From Alisma plantago-aquatica (Eukaryota > Streptophyta > Magnoliopsida > Alismatales > Alismataceae), in assembly GCA_963693085.1 (NCBI GenBank), contig OY856412.1:1125686744-1125750743 (forward strand): a DNA stretch of 64,000 nucleotides, read 5' to 3'. Each line of letters opens with the position of its first letter. Position 1 is the stretch's first letter. Below are positions 1 through 10,985 of the stretch, in pieces. Made by a program: the position numbers and the translations under genes. The notes under the pieces are model-generated. The model did no database searches and had not been told where the DNA came from. It saw nothing but the letters and a program-made list of their open reading frames with translations.

Positions 1-124
1 TAATAGACTCATTGTTCTCCGAGCAACGCTACACATAGTCAGGTGTAGACCCACTGAACCACCCGGTTTCTCGATAAACTGTAAAAATAACCCCCAACCG
101 CTTCCCGTCGGTTCCGTATCCCAA

Positions 125-460
125 TTGCCACAACTCTCAAAATATTTTCCCACTTCCCCCTCTTGTCCCAAAATCTTCTCTCCCACTCCGCCATTTCGTT
201 CTCTCCCCCAACGAATCCCTAGCTCCCGCACATCCTCTCCCGCAGCTCTCGTGCAGCCTCCAGGCGCAGTTCTTCTCCACACATGTTCTTCTCCTACCAC
301 GCTTAACTCGTTTGCGCTCTCCTTTCCCCTGCACGTTGTCTTTCCCCCCTCTTGTTTCCCCCCACTGCATTCCGCTACGATCTCCTTTCCCTCTTCTTCC
401 CCTGCCGCTGCAGTGATGCTACTCCAGCCCTTTGCCGTAAACCATTGAGAGAGAGGAAGG
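125..460 (+). other. CT-rich leader-like segment upstream of the MULE Ulp1 gene
   Basis: This stretch is strongly pyrimidine-rich and higher in GC than its surroundings, as plant 5' untranslated leaders often are. It is followed after about 2.4 kb of repeat by the first recognisable coding exon at 2,858. Its open reading frames in both directions are low-complexity Pro/Ser or Arg/Gly runs and are not convincing proteins. It may be the untranslated first exon of the Ulp1 gene; no initiation or splice signal proves this. Confidence 0.3.
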
Positions 461-479
461 TAGGAGCATGGGCCACACT

Positions 480-2812
480 TCCCCTTACCACCACGGTATT
501 CCATTTCAACTAGCACTGATCATTTTAGTAGGTACAATACTCACTTATTCCCCTGATCAATGTCGGTATATGATTTTGTAGGTATTGTTCTTATTCTCCT
601 ATATCAGTTTTGAATTATAATTGGATTTGTATTTTGCTGAGTAATATATTTAGCTTTCAAAAAATAATATCAGAAAAAGGAGTTGAGTATTGTACTTATG
701 AATGTGATATATAAGTGATTTTTGTTCAGATATGTAATGTATTTTTAGGTGTATTAACTGCATTAAGTGAATGAGTTGTATTAAAGAATTGAGTGTCGTA
801 CCTCTGTATCATCTAAGTACTGTACTTATTCTGTAATTTGCAAAAAAAAATTATCCAATGACCCATGTTCTTATGGTATTCGGTAGGTACTGTGCTTAAG
901 TGTCTAGACCACTTATACAATTGTGCTTGATGTTAAAGGTATTGTACTTATGATTCACTAACTTAGTTGAACTGAATAAGTGGGTACCGTAATGTGTGGC
1001 ATGCACTGTACTTTTAGCATCATTAACAAAATGACATTAAATTTTTTTGACTAGATGACCAATGTTGGTATGGAATTCCGTAGGTATTGTGCTTGGGCTT
1101 CTAAACCATTTATACAACTATGGTTAATTTTGTATTTTATTGAGTATTGTACTTATGCATCAGTAACTGATAATTAAATTAACAAGTGGGTACCGTACTT
1201 ACATATGAATTTTATAGTTGATTTTGTAATTTGTGAAGATGACCCATTTTGTCATGGGTTAAGTATTGTGTTTGTGCCTCTACGATAGTTGTACACTATG
1301 ATTGATTTTGTAATTTGCTAGGTATTGTGCTTATGTGATTGATTTTGTATTTTGCTAGGTACTGTGCTTATTTGTACCGTACTTATGGATCCATTGTATA
1401 GTTGATTTTCTAATTACTACAGATTACCCAAATTGTTATGGGGTTATATAAGTACTGTACTTATGCTTGTAGATCAGTTATACAATCATTCTTATATTTT
1501 GTAATTTCCTAGGTACTATACTTATGCGTCAGTAATTTGTTGAAATTAATGAGTAGTGTACTTATGAATGTATTTTATAGTTAATTTTTGATCTGATGTG
1601 CACTATATTTTTAAGATCGTTATCAATTGCTTACTCATCTTATTATTGAAATGTGTAAAAAAATATATCCAGATGACACATGATGTTGTGGGATTTCGTA
1701 GGTACTGTGTCTATGCTTGTAGACGAGTTATATAATTATACTTGATTTTTTAATTTCTTAGGTATTGTATTTATTCTTATTAATTTGGTTGAAATTAATA
1801 AGTGAGTATGTAGTTATGGATGCATTTTATAGTTGATTCTTGACCTGATGTGCATTGTACTTTTGAGGCCATTATGAATAGGTTATGTTTGCATTGTGAA
1901 AAAAAAATTGTACAGATAACAAATGTTGGTATGAGATTCCCTAGGTATTGTGCTTGCGGTTGTAGGCCAGCCATACAAATATGTTTGATTTTGTTTTTTT
2001 GTTAGCTACTGTACTTATGCGTCAGTAACTGATTTTGAAATTAACAAGTGGGTACGGTCCTTATGTATGCATTTGAAATTAACAAATGTGTACCTTACTT
2101 ATGTATGAAATTAGTTGATTTTGTAATTTTTCCATAAGACCCATTTTGTTGTGGGATTATGTATGTACTGTACGTATCCTTCTGGATCAGTTATGCATTA
2201 TGTTTGATTTATAATTTGCTAGGTATTGTACTTATGCATCAGTACCGTAGTTGAAATTAACGAGTGGGTACCGTACTTATGAATGCATTTTATAGTTGAT
2301 AGTTGATCTTGTGTGCACTGTAATTTTGGCATATATAACAAAGTGTAAGTAAAAAAATTTGTCCAAAAGACCTATGTTGTTATATGATTCCCTATATACT
2401 ATGCTTGCGGTTGTAGGCCAATTATACAAATATGGTATGAGTTTGTATTTGTTAAGTATTGTACTTATTCGACCATATGACCCATTTTGTTGTGGGATTC
2501 AGTAGGTACTGTACTTACGCTTGTACACCAGTTATGCATCATGCTTGATTTGTAATTTGCTAGGTATTGTACTTATGCGTCTGTACCTCAATTATGGATG
2601 CATTTTATAGTTGATTGTTGATCTGATTTGCCCTGTACTTTTGAGATCAATATTAATTGGGTACTCAACTTATGTCTCCAAAGTGTAAAAAAAATTATGA
2701 CCATTGTGATTATGGAATTACGTAGGTACTGTGTTTATGCTTCTAGACCTGTTATACAATTATGGTTGAATATTATTTTGTCAGGTACTGTATTTGTGCT
2801 TGAGTCAAATTT

Positions 2813-2830
<18 letters not shown>
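480..2830. repeat. Dispersed GTACTGTACTTATG-type repeat block, left copy
   Basis: Roughly twenty degenerate copies of a motif like GGTAYTGTACTTATG are spread over about 2.3 kb, for example near 886, 1,080, 1,318, 1,454, 1,511, 2,003, 2,222, 2,266, 2,505, 2,562 and 2,724. They are embedded in a longer unit containing GTGGGTACCGTACTTATG, then GCATTTTATAGTTGAT and GATCTGATGTGCACTG. That longer unit recurs near 690, 1,558, 1,803, 2,263 and 2,590 with irregular spacing of about 245-870 bp. The same unit appears in the same orientation near 9,490-9,610. Motif clusters of this kind resemble subterminal repeats of DNA transposons. Confidence 0.7.

Positions 2831-2845
<15 letters not shown>
2817..2845. 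repeat. (TA)n microsatellite
   Basis: About 14 TA dinucleotides lie immediately before the TTTGTCTTTGTAG acceptor-like sequence that ends at 2,857. Confidence 0.95.
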
Positions 2846-2849
<4 letters not shown>

Positions 2850-5511
2850 CTTTGTAGGATGGATAATGAATGTGGAATTCAGACCAGATGCAGTTTTAGG
2901 AAATTTAAAAAGGTGTGCCAATTGGCTAGGACGGACCATAAAAAGAAATTCAAGAAAACAATTTTTGGTGGATTTTTAGACATGAAGTGTCCTACTGTAT
3001 TGGATCTTGCATTAATAGAAGATCTTGTCCACTGTTATGATGTGCTACAAAAGGGATTTCTTTTTGGAACTGTGGTGGTGAAGTTGAAGATAGAAAATGT
3101 ATCTGATCTTTTTGGTTTGGTTTCTGAGGGTGAGTATTGTACTAGATAAACAAGTCATGTGTGAATAAGTAATGTGTTAGACAAATGATTGTGTGTGAGT
3201 ATACTTTTAAAATGTTTGCATTCTTTACTGTGCAGGTGAAGAAATAATTTTGGACTCAACAGATAAGGTTGCAGGCAAGAACTCAGTTGTAAGGGGGGAG
3301 TACTTTGGGTGAGACCCCAAAGTGAAAGATGCAATGGAGACACTGCAGATGTTAAGAAAGAAAAAGGATGAAAAATGCATCACAGATTTTGTCAAGATAT
3401 GAATTTTGGTTCTACTGGCATATTTTTTATTCCCTTACGGGAGTTTTGCTATCTGCAGGGTTTTCTTTGACATGGTAGATGATTTGCAGTCCCTTGATAA
3501 TTATAACTGGCCAGAAGCTATCACACAATACCTACAAAATGGGCTTGTTGATGTTATTTCTAACAAGAAAGGGTATTTAAAAGGCTACAATGCAGTGTTA
3601 ATGGTAATACTATTAGTACTGTACTTTATGCATATAAAATAAGAATAGTATTTGGTGATTGTATTGTTAGTACTAAATGTCATTGAGTTTTTTGGTTAAT
3701 GGTAATTGTAATTATGTTTCAGGCCTGGTTCCGGGAGTTCCAGACTCTACTCCCTGTTGAAGACAATGATGTGTTTCCATTTATTAATAAATGAAACTAT
3801 GATAGCAAAATGAGTGTGTTTTTGCATAAAAAGGAAATTAGTGTGCTGAATTTTAGCTTGGAATACATAAGGAGTGATTGGACAGGGAAGATGAAAAAAA
3901 TGTAAATTCAAGAGTAAGGCTAAGGAAGAATGCAGCGGGAGTGAGGTGGGAGATATGCAGATGAATCTGGAATCACTAAAAGCTGAGAAGAAAAGGTTGA
4001 AGAAGGATCTTAAGAGATGCATTAAAAAATAAAAGAAAAAGGTGACAATGTTGGGTATGGAGATAGACGAGCTAAAGAAACAATTGAGTGATGTGAAGGT
4101 GGATTATGAGAGGTCAACGAATGCAATAAGTTTTTTGTGTGAAGAACTACGAGTGAATGGGATTCCTGATCCAACTCTTCCGTTGGATGGTGATAGATAG
4201 GAGGTAAAGGATGACAATGATTGCACAAAGGTGATCAAGTTGTTAAAGTCTTGTACTTCATATTGTATTTTTCAAACACATTCATTAGTTACAAATTGTT
4301 ATTGATTACAGGATGTTGCAGATGCATCCAATGTAGTTTGTGGTATGCAACTAGCAGTGCAAGCTAGTGAATTATCTTTTGATGATTTTGTAATAGATCC
4401 TCAGTTGAAGAGAATTGAGGCTAATGTGAATGAAGTTATGTCTAATTATGTTTTTGATACAGTTTGGGATGTCATATCAAGCGTAAGATCATTTTGTTGT
4501 GAAACACAACATGATAAACGCTTCAAGTACAATATTAATGTAATTTTTGTATTTTTGCAGTTGAGAGAGAAAATGACAGACAATAATAATCTGAAAGGAG
4601 TAGGGGTGAGAATGGCAAGTCTAATATTATGATGGAGTTATGTGTGTTTTACATGTCTAATATATGTATTTTTATTGAACAGAAAATTGACAAAATGCTA
4701 AAGAAAGGTTTGGCACCAAAAAAAAGAAACTCAAGTTGGTTAATAAAGACAAATCAAAGGGTAAAGTTGTGAAGAAAGTGGAGAATGAAAATATTGCCAC
4801 AATGGATGATACTGATGAACAAGGACTGAGACATGCTAAACTGAGCATGGAGGTTGGAATTCAACAAGTTGATGCAGGCAAGGTAACACTGAGTGGTGGA
4901 AGTGGAAAATTTAAAAAGGGAAATGTAAGTGAATAACATAAAAAACTTTGATTAATCTGTGTTAGATATGGCAACTGTACCACATAGTACTATACTTAAA
5001 GATGGAGTTATTGATTTTGTTGTTGATCTATCGTATTTTGTTTTGGAAAATAAGGATGATGGTGACACCGAAGTAGTTGAAAATAGTGTCAATTGTTCAC
5101 ATGCCACAAAAGGGCATGTTGATGTTGTTGTAGAGACGATTGCAGAAGGAAGGGATGGTGAATGGTAGAATGCTGATGCCAATGCAGAAATAGTTGTTCA
5201 TGACAAGGTATTAATGTATTGGATGTTTGTAGTGTTTGTATATGCTACTATAAGTATTATTGTATGTATTATTGTTTGTAGTGTATGTATGTATTACTGT
5301 ATGTATGTATTGTACTTATTATTAATTTTTATATCAACTAATAGGCTGAGATTGTCAGTGATATTCGAGTTGACATTCATACTAAAGGAGGAAGTGTAAA
5401 TGAAGCTAATGTCCTTCAAACTGTTGTTGATGTACAGTTTGTTACAAATGAGGTAATTGAAGTATATTACTTTGGAGTTTGTTAAATTACAATATGAAAC
5501 TATTTTATTGA

Positions 5512-6198
5512 AATGGATATCATTTCTCTTTTCGATGTGCTTAATGTTTTTAGTATTGTAGTTGTTATTTTTTTGTGTATTGTGTAAAAAATTGCAATGG
5601 TGTTTAATGTTTCAAGTTTTGTAAATTGTTAGGCTGAGACTGATGGTGATAAGGGAGTTGACGTGCAGACTAATGGTGATGCACACGAAGGTGGGAATGC
5701 ACATGGAGGGGATGAATAGATTGTTTCCAATGAGGTAATTCAAGTACAATACTTTGGAATTTGTTAAAGTACTCAATGTTGTTTGTACCTCATTCTGCTG
5801 TTCTTGATGTATTGTAGTTGAATTTTCTTTTTTTGTTAAATGTTAGACTGAATTAGTGAATGATAGTGGAGTTGAAATCCACAAAATTGGTGAAATGGAT
5901 ATCATTTCCCTTTTCGATGTGCTTAATGTTTTTAGTATTGTAGTTAGTATTTTTTTGAGTGTTGTGTAAAAAATTGCAATGGTGCTTAATGTTTCAAGTT
6001 TTGTAAATTGTTAGGCTGAGACTGTGAATGATAAGGGAGTTGATGTGCAGACTAATGGTGATGCACATGAAGGTGGGAATGTACATGGAGGTGATGAACA
6101 AATTGTTGCCAATGAGGTAATTGAAGTACAATACTTTGGAATTTGTTAAAGTACTTAGTGTTGTTTGTACCTCAATGTGCTGTTCTTGATGTAATGGT
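5512..6198 (+). repeat. Tandem duplication of an exon-intron unit, period about 382 bp
   Basis: The segment beginning GGATATCATTTC at 5,515 recurs at 5,897, including the intron, the TTGTTAGGCTGAGAC acceptor and the exon encoding a VDVQTNGDAHEGGN-type sequence. Copy 1 runs to about 5,893 and copy 2 to about 6,198; a partial older copy of the downstream intron is visible near 5,446. The duplication adds an acidic repeat to the middle of the Ulp1 protein. Copy 1 has an in-frame TAG in the exon, at about 5,718, that copy 2 lacks. Confidence 0.8.
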
Positions 6199-7375
6199 AG
6201 GAAAATGTTGCCAAAACTGATGTTGCAGATGCAACAGTGAATGTTGAAGTTGTTGACACTGCTAGTGAACAACAGGAAGTAAGTTCATGTACAGTAAAAG
6301 TTCATATACAATACTTAATAATTATCTATCTAACTATTTGTCACTACTATGTGATTTTTGTAAAATAGAAAATCCATGAGGAGGAATCTGAGTTTATGCT
6401 TGACAAGGAGATTGTAACTATATATGCTTCATAAAAGATGATAGAAGGATCAATAGATGTTGGAGATTGTTCCAAAATAAAAATCCAATACGAATTTGTT
6501 GATATAATGTCCAAAGAAGATCAGGTATTTGGATCTGATCTCAAATAAATTAGTTAATGAATATGTTTGAAAACAAAAATAATTTTTGTTATTGTTGAAT
6601 CTATAAATAGCAATGGATTGATGCTTTGATTGACGAAGTCAAAAAGATTGAGAAGAAAATGAATCCAAGTTCACTTGTGAAAAATGTTAAGCATAAACCA
6701 TGGACAAGGAGGGCTAAATGTTAATAAAGAATCACATGGTCTGATTAAGAAAATGCGAGATTTCAATAGCAAAGTTGTTGATAGTCTGCCTGAAGTAGAA
6801 AGAGAAAAATTGATAAAGGTATGTACAGTACATTATCGTCTGACATTTTTGTTGTTTGTTAAAAAGTTATGTATAGTACTTAATGAATAGGGGGCGCTAA
6901 TAATTTTAAAATATGTATGCAACTAACTTGTCAAGGAAGCGATAAAGATTTTGTTATATTTAGATCTCCAACAATAATGATTATTTGGAAGGATCTGAAA
7001 GAGATGTTGAAAGTAGGAGGGATTGTGACAAATCAGGTAAATTTACATGATGGAAGTACTTGTGTAGAGTACACATTTTTGTACGTATTGTGCGTCGCAT
7101 TGGATGTACTATGCGTTACTGTGAGCAGTAATGTCTTTTAAATGTTTATCACTGAATATAACATATTGTTTTAGATCATGGAAGTTGTGGTGAACTTAAA
7201 AAGGCAGTTATATGAGAAGATGAAATGTGAAGACTATTTCATTTTTAATACATCACTATCATAGGCGATAAGATATCAAAACCATGGAGAAATGGTTACA
7301 TTCTTAATATCTAAAATGAAGCATATCAAAAGGGCAAAGGTTTTTTGTTACCTCTACTAACCGGAGATCATTGGC

Positions 7376-8829
7376 ATCTTATTTAGAGATGGCAATTGGG
7401 TGGGTCGGGTCGGGTTTGGGTCGGGTCATTTCAGGTCGGGTCATTATGGGTCAGAGATAATTCAGGTTATTTTATTCTTTTGGGTCGGTCGGGTTAGGAT
7501 CGGGTTGGGTCCCTTCGGGTCAACTCAAGTTTGGGTCGGGTCAATTTAGGTATAGATTTTTTTAGGTTACTTTATCGGGTCAGGTCAGGTTTAAGTGAAA
7601 TCATTTTGAGTCGTCTTAATATCGAGTCGGGTCAATTTGAACTATTTCCTCGGTCTACTTGGGTTTTAGGTCGAGTCATTTTTAGGTTGGGTAGTAATCA
7701 GATCGGGTCTTCTTGGGTTGTTTTTTTGTTCGGGTCTAGTTGTTTTTGGTTGGGTCTCAGTCTGTTTAGGTGAGAGAGTTGGCAATCAAATCGATTAGTT
7801 CAGGTTTGGCCATAGTCATTATGGGTCGAAGATAATTGAGGTTATTTTATCCTTTCATGTCGAGTCGGGTTAGTATTTGTTTGGTCCCTTCGGTTCATTT
7901 TGCTTTTTTGGGTAAACTCGTGTCCGGATCGGGTTAATTTTGGTACAAGTTTGTTTAGATTCATTTATTGGGTTGGTTTGTGTTCACGTCAAATCACTTC
8001 AGGTTGTTTCAATTTACACTATTTCTTGGGGCTAACTCGAATTTGAATCTAATCATTTTGAATTGGGTAGTTATCAAGTTGGTGTTGCATGGGTTGTATT
8101 TTTGTATAATCAAGTTGTTTTGAGTTGGACCTTATTCAAGTCATGTTGTGAGTTGTGATAATGAGTAATGACTAATATGTTGCATTAATTAAAAAAATAA
8201 AGAAAATATTTTTTTACTTGTTAATTTTCTTTTTACTATCCAATATCTCTTATATTCCCCCTTCCTTTTCCTTACAATCAAATTATCAACCAAACTATTT
8301 CTTATAAATAATATACTGATAAAGCTATACAAATATCTATTGTAAAACTAAAACTTCACTTCTTGGCTTCTCGCTAGTTGCTACTCACTAGTACTCAGTC
8401 AGGTTCACATTGAGTCAGGTCGGTGTTCTGTTGGATTGATTTCGGGTCAGGTTGACATTGCGTTGGTCGGTTTAGGGTCGGTTTGACGTCAAGTCCAGTT
8501 GATATAGGGTCAGGTTGGTGTTGGATTGGGTTGACATTGAGTTGTGTTGGTGTTAGGTGGGTTGACGTTGGGTCAGGTCAATGTCAGGTCAGGTTGATAT
8601 CGATTCGGGTCAAGTCGGTTGTGATTTTTCCAGGTTGATTCGGGTCACGTGATATCATCGGGTCGGGTGATGGGTCAGGTTTGGGTCTGTCAATTTCAGG
8701 TCATATTGAGTTTTAGGTAAACATCAGGTTGGGTCGGGTTGAGTTTGGGTTTATATTTTCTTTGGGTTTAATCGAGTCGGGTTGCGGATAGGACGGGTCG
8801 GGTCAACTTTTGCCAGCTCTAATCTTATT
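7376..8829. mobile_element. Non-autonomous hAT element with 8-bp target site duplication
   Basis: The element occupies 7,384-8,821 (1,438 bp). It begins TAGAGATGGCAA and ends TTTTGCCAGCTCTA, giving terminal inverted repeats of about 12 bp with one mismatch. It is flanked by a perfect 8-bp duplication, ATCTTATT, at 7,376-7,383 and 8,822-8,829. These features define the hAT superfamily. Both ends are packed with short GGGTCGGGT-type repeats while the middle (about 8,150-8,390) is AT-rich. It encodes no transposase. Removing the element and one TSD copy re-joins the Ulp1 His box to its following ITDSS segment in frame, confirming the borders. Confidence 0.93.
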
Positions 8830-9439
8830 ACCGACTCTTCTAATCAAAAGACTTTCATGCACTATAATAGCTTGGAAACGAGACAAGAATATAGTGAAGT
8901 TGATGAAGATGCAAAGCATGTGGTAAGTACAATACTTATTTGTGTGATGATAATTATAAGTTCATATTTTCAATACTTCTTTGTGACTTATAATAGGCAA
9001 ATGCCGTCAAGTATGCTATGATTAAACATAGTGGGATTGCTGGAGATTGGCCTATGATCTTTGATAGGTATGCACCGCAACATCACCTGGATTCCAATGA
9101 TTGTGTGTTATATGTTATTAGGTGGATTGAAGAACGGCTAGAAAATGGCAACGTTCACAAAAATCATAATGATGATGTCCATCCACTGTGAGGATTTTAT
9201 GCTTTGACATTGATGAACTCAGAGTTCGCACTAGTGTAGAATAGAATGATCAATGAACAATATATTTTGAAAAGTACATTGATGAACAATGTATAACTAC
9301 TTAATGTTGAAGAATGTAGAATGAATTGTATGTTCTATGATGCCTAGCTATTGAACTGGTGTTGTGTTCAAATGTTGTTATAACGGTTGTTTTACTGAAA
9401 GCACAATATTTTTTGGCTAGATATATGCGATTTGTGTGA

Positions 9440-9990
9440 GATAAGATCTTGCATATGTAGTTACTGTATGAGTTAGAAAATTAAAAATCATCCCACATTA
9501 CTAAGTACCATACTTATGCTTCAGTAGCTGATTTGATATTGACATGTGGGTACAATACTTATGGTTGCATTTTATGGCGGATTTTTGATCTGATGTGCAC
9601 TATACTTATCTGATTGTGTATATGTTGTGTTGTACAACATCATGCTTGATTTTGTAATTTGGTAGGTACTGTATTTATGATTGAGTAAATGGGTTGAAAT
9701 TAACAAGTGGGTTGAAATTAACAAGTGGGTACAATTATGCTTAATTTTGTAATTGGCTATGTACTGTAGTAATGCTTGTGTTTTGTAAAAAAAAAATTCC
9801 AGTTGAACAATGTTGCTATGGGATTCCATATTTTGATGTGTATGACCGCTAGAGTAAACATCATTACTTCTGGGATCTTGGTGTGTGTACATGAAGATGT
9901 AATATCATTCTTCTACAGGTAAAGCTTTGTTTTAATTGTGGGGTACCGTACTTGAGTGTGTGCTCAAGTACTGTACTTGGTAGTCGTGTA
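9440..9990. repeat. GTACTGTACTTATG-type repeat block, right copy
   Basis: The motif cluster of the left block returns downstream of the protease gene in the same orientation. Examples are CTAAGTACCATACTTATG near 9,501, GTGGGTACAATACTTATG near 9,545, followed by the GCATTTTATGG and GATCTGATGTGCACTA parts of the longer unit. A 17-bp piece, GGTTGAAATTAACAAGT, is also tandemly doubled near 9,690-9,728. The block lies between the convergent ends of the two MULE genes. Confidence 0.65.
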
Positions 9991-10122
9991 TAATAAGTAA
10001 TCTATGTGAATGACGTTAAATAGTATAAGTAAAAGGATTTGTAGTATCGATGGAAAATCAGGACATACTCATAAACTCAAACATAGCTGAAGTAATGTGA
10101 TTACATTTCAGAAATGGGGTGG

Positions 10123-10985
10123 TCAATTATTAAACCACCCATACAAATATCTATTTGTTTCAGGAAATTTGGGACAGAAATTAGTTGGGATCATGGCAGG
10201 ATTTGATAGATTAAGAAGGAATTCCATATTAGGGTAACGAACTTCTTCCGTAGCCTATGAAATATAAGGAGATTCATTGAGATCTTGAACAAGTCTGTTC
10301 AAAAATGTTTCATGAACTATTAGTTGCGAATCAAGTTCAGCTGCAACCATTGAGCTATGGTCTAGGCGTACTATACAGTTATCATTTGTTGCCGACTGTT
10401 GGGGGACTTCATCTTTGGCATTAGTTTGACCTGGATCTAAATGTGATATGACATTGTCTGGATGTACTGTACGGGCATTTGTACTGATGTCTTTTGCTAC
10501 CTTTTTTTAAGTGTCCTTTTTTTCTTTGGTGTCGATAACTCTCTCTTTGATTTCTTCCTCAAAGTTGAAGGTCTTCCAACATGAATAGCTACAATAGGGT
10601 CTTGTATAGCTCGTGTGTTTTCCTATAATAAAAATATATACATAGAAAAGTTACATGCAGACGTATTGTACGTCAGTTATTTTTGTGAAATGTATGTATA
10701 GGACGTCAATAAAATAATTACCATTGTGATTTGACCTTTCTCTTTCAAAATACTATTAATCATTTGATATGCATCTGCTAACTCTCGTTTGACGTGTTCA
10801 TAATTTTTGACTGAATATCTTGCTAAGTTTGCAAACCCACCACATATACTGAAAATATGTTCTACACGTTGCTCAGGCTCATCACCCATACTGGTAATAA
10901 GGGTGTGAGAGGTGTTGTACTCACGATGTATGTCTTTCTACCATCTCTTCAATATATATTTTTGTGGGATCTTAATAGTTGTGGC
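10123..10985 (-). pseudogene. FAR1/MURA-like transposase, C-terminal fragment
   Basis: Read on -, the fragment opens at about 10,983 with IPQKYILKRW, the conserved segment that follows the SWIM zinc finger in FAR1/FHY3 and MURA transposases. A helical region (CGGFANLARYSVKNYEHVKR...) runs to about 10,725. After an intron, the last exon from about 10,625 carries DPIVAIHVGRPSTLRKK, the basic GRP segment common in FAR1-related C-termini, and ends at TGA near 10,123. The DDE catalytic part and the zinc finger are missing because the fragment stops where CACTA-1 homology starts. Damage inside it: an in-frame TAG directly after the IPQKYILKRW motif, a frameshift in a poly-A run (plus-strand T run near 10,505-10,510) and an in-frame TAG near 10,235. 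It is convergent with the Ulp1 gene upstream and probably belonged to the same element. Confidence 0.68.

Larger units (their letters stand above)
2858..9191 (+). pseudogene. Ulp1/C48-type cysteine protease gene of a Mutator-like element, broken
   Basis: Multi-exon transposon gene. The first coding exon starts with ATG at 2,859 just after a TAG acceptor and ends at a GTGAGT donor at 3,130. The exon around 3,450-3,600 carries the aspartate-rich DDLQSLDNYNWPEA segment typical of plant Ulp1-bearing transposon proteins. A coiled-coil-like Lys/Glu-rich part lies at 3,960-4,190 and repeated acidic exons at 4,960-6,290. The peptidase domain follows: a His box LLTGDHWHLI at about 7,346-7,383, an acidic residue just past the hAT insertion, and DSNDCVLYVIRWIEE with an upstream Gln at about 9,070-9,150. 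The gene ends at TGA 9,189-9,191. Family members remove SUMO-like modifiers; a role in transposition is unproven. It is dead: stops at about 3,311, 3,400, 3,792 and elsewhere, a frameshift in the T run near 7,341, and a 1.4-kb hAT insertion between the catalytic His and Asp. Exon limits are by eye. Confidence 0.72.
115..10985. mobile_element. Decayed Mutator-like element carrying a Ulp1 gene and a FAR1/MURA gene
   Basis: The block holds a multi-exon Ulp1/C48 protease gene on + and the C-terminal part of a FAR1/MURA-like transposase on -. Both are bounded by the same GTACTGTACTTATG-type repeats (480-2,830 and about 9,440-9,990). Mutator-like elements that carry an Ulp1-like gene beside MURA are a known plant class (KI-MULE/Kaonashi type). 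I could not identify terminal inverted repeats. The left end is unclear and may lie outside the window, and the right end is lost where CACTA-1 sequence begins. That the two genes belonged to one element is an inference from their shared flanking repeats. Confidence 0.5.

Noticed and set aside
125..448. 107-codon Pro/Ser-rich open frame
   Set aside because: Pyrimidine-rich low-complexity sequence without motif; more like a leader.
8386..8400. CACTAGTACTCAGTC as a CACTA terminus
   Set aside because: It is inside the hAT element, in its GGGTC-type repeat context, with no partner end.
9229..9236. CACTAGTG just after the MULE Ulp1 stop, as a possible left end of CACTA-1
   Set aside because: No subterminal GTCGGTT motifs follow, the next bases do not match the CACTA-1 right end beyond the first seven, and the FAR1-like gene lies between it and tnp2.
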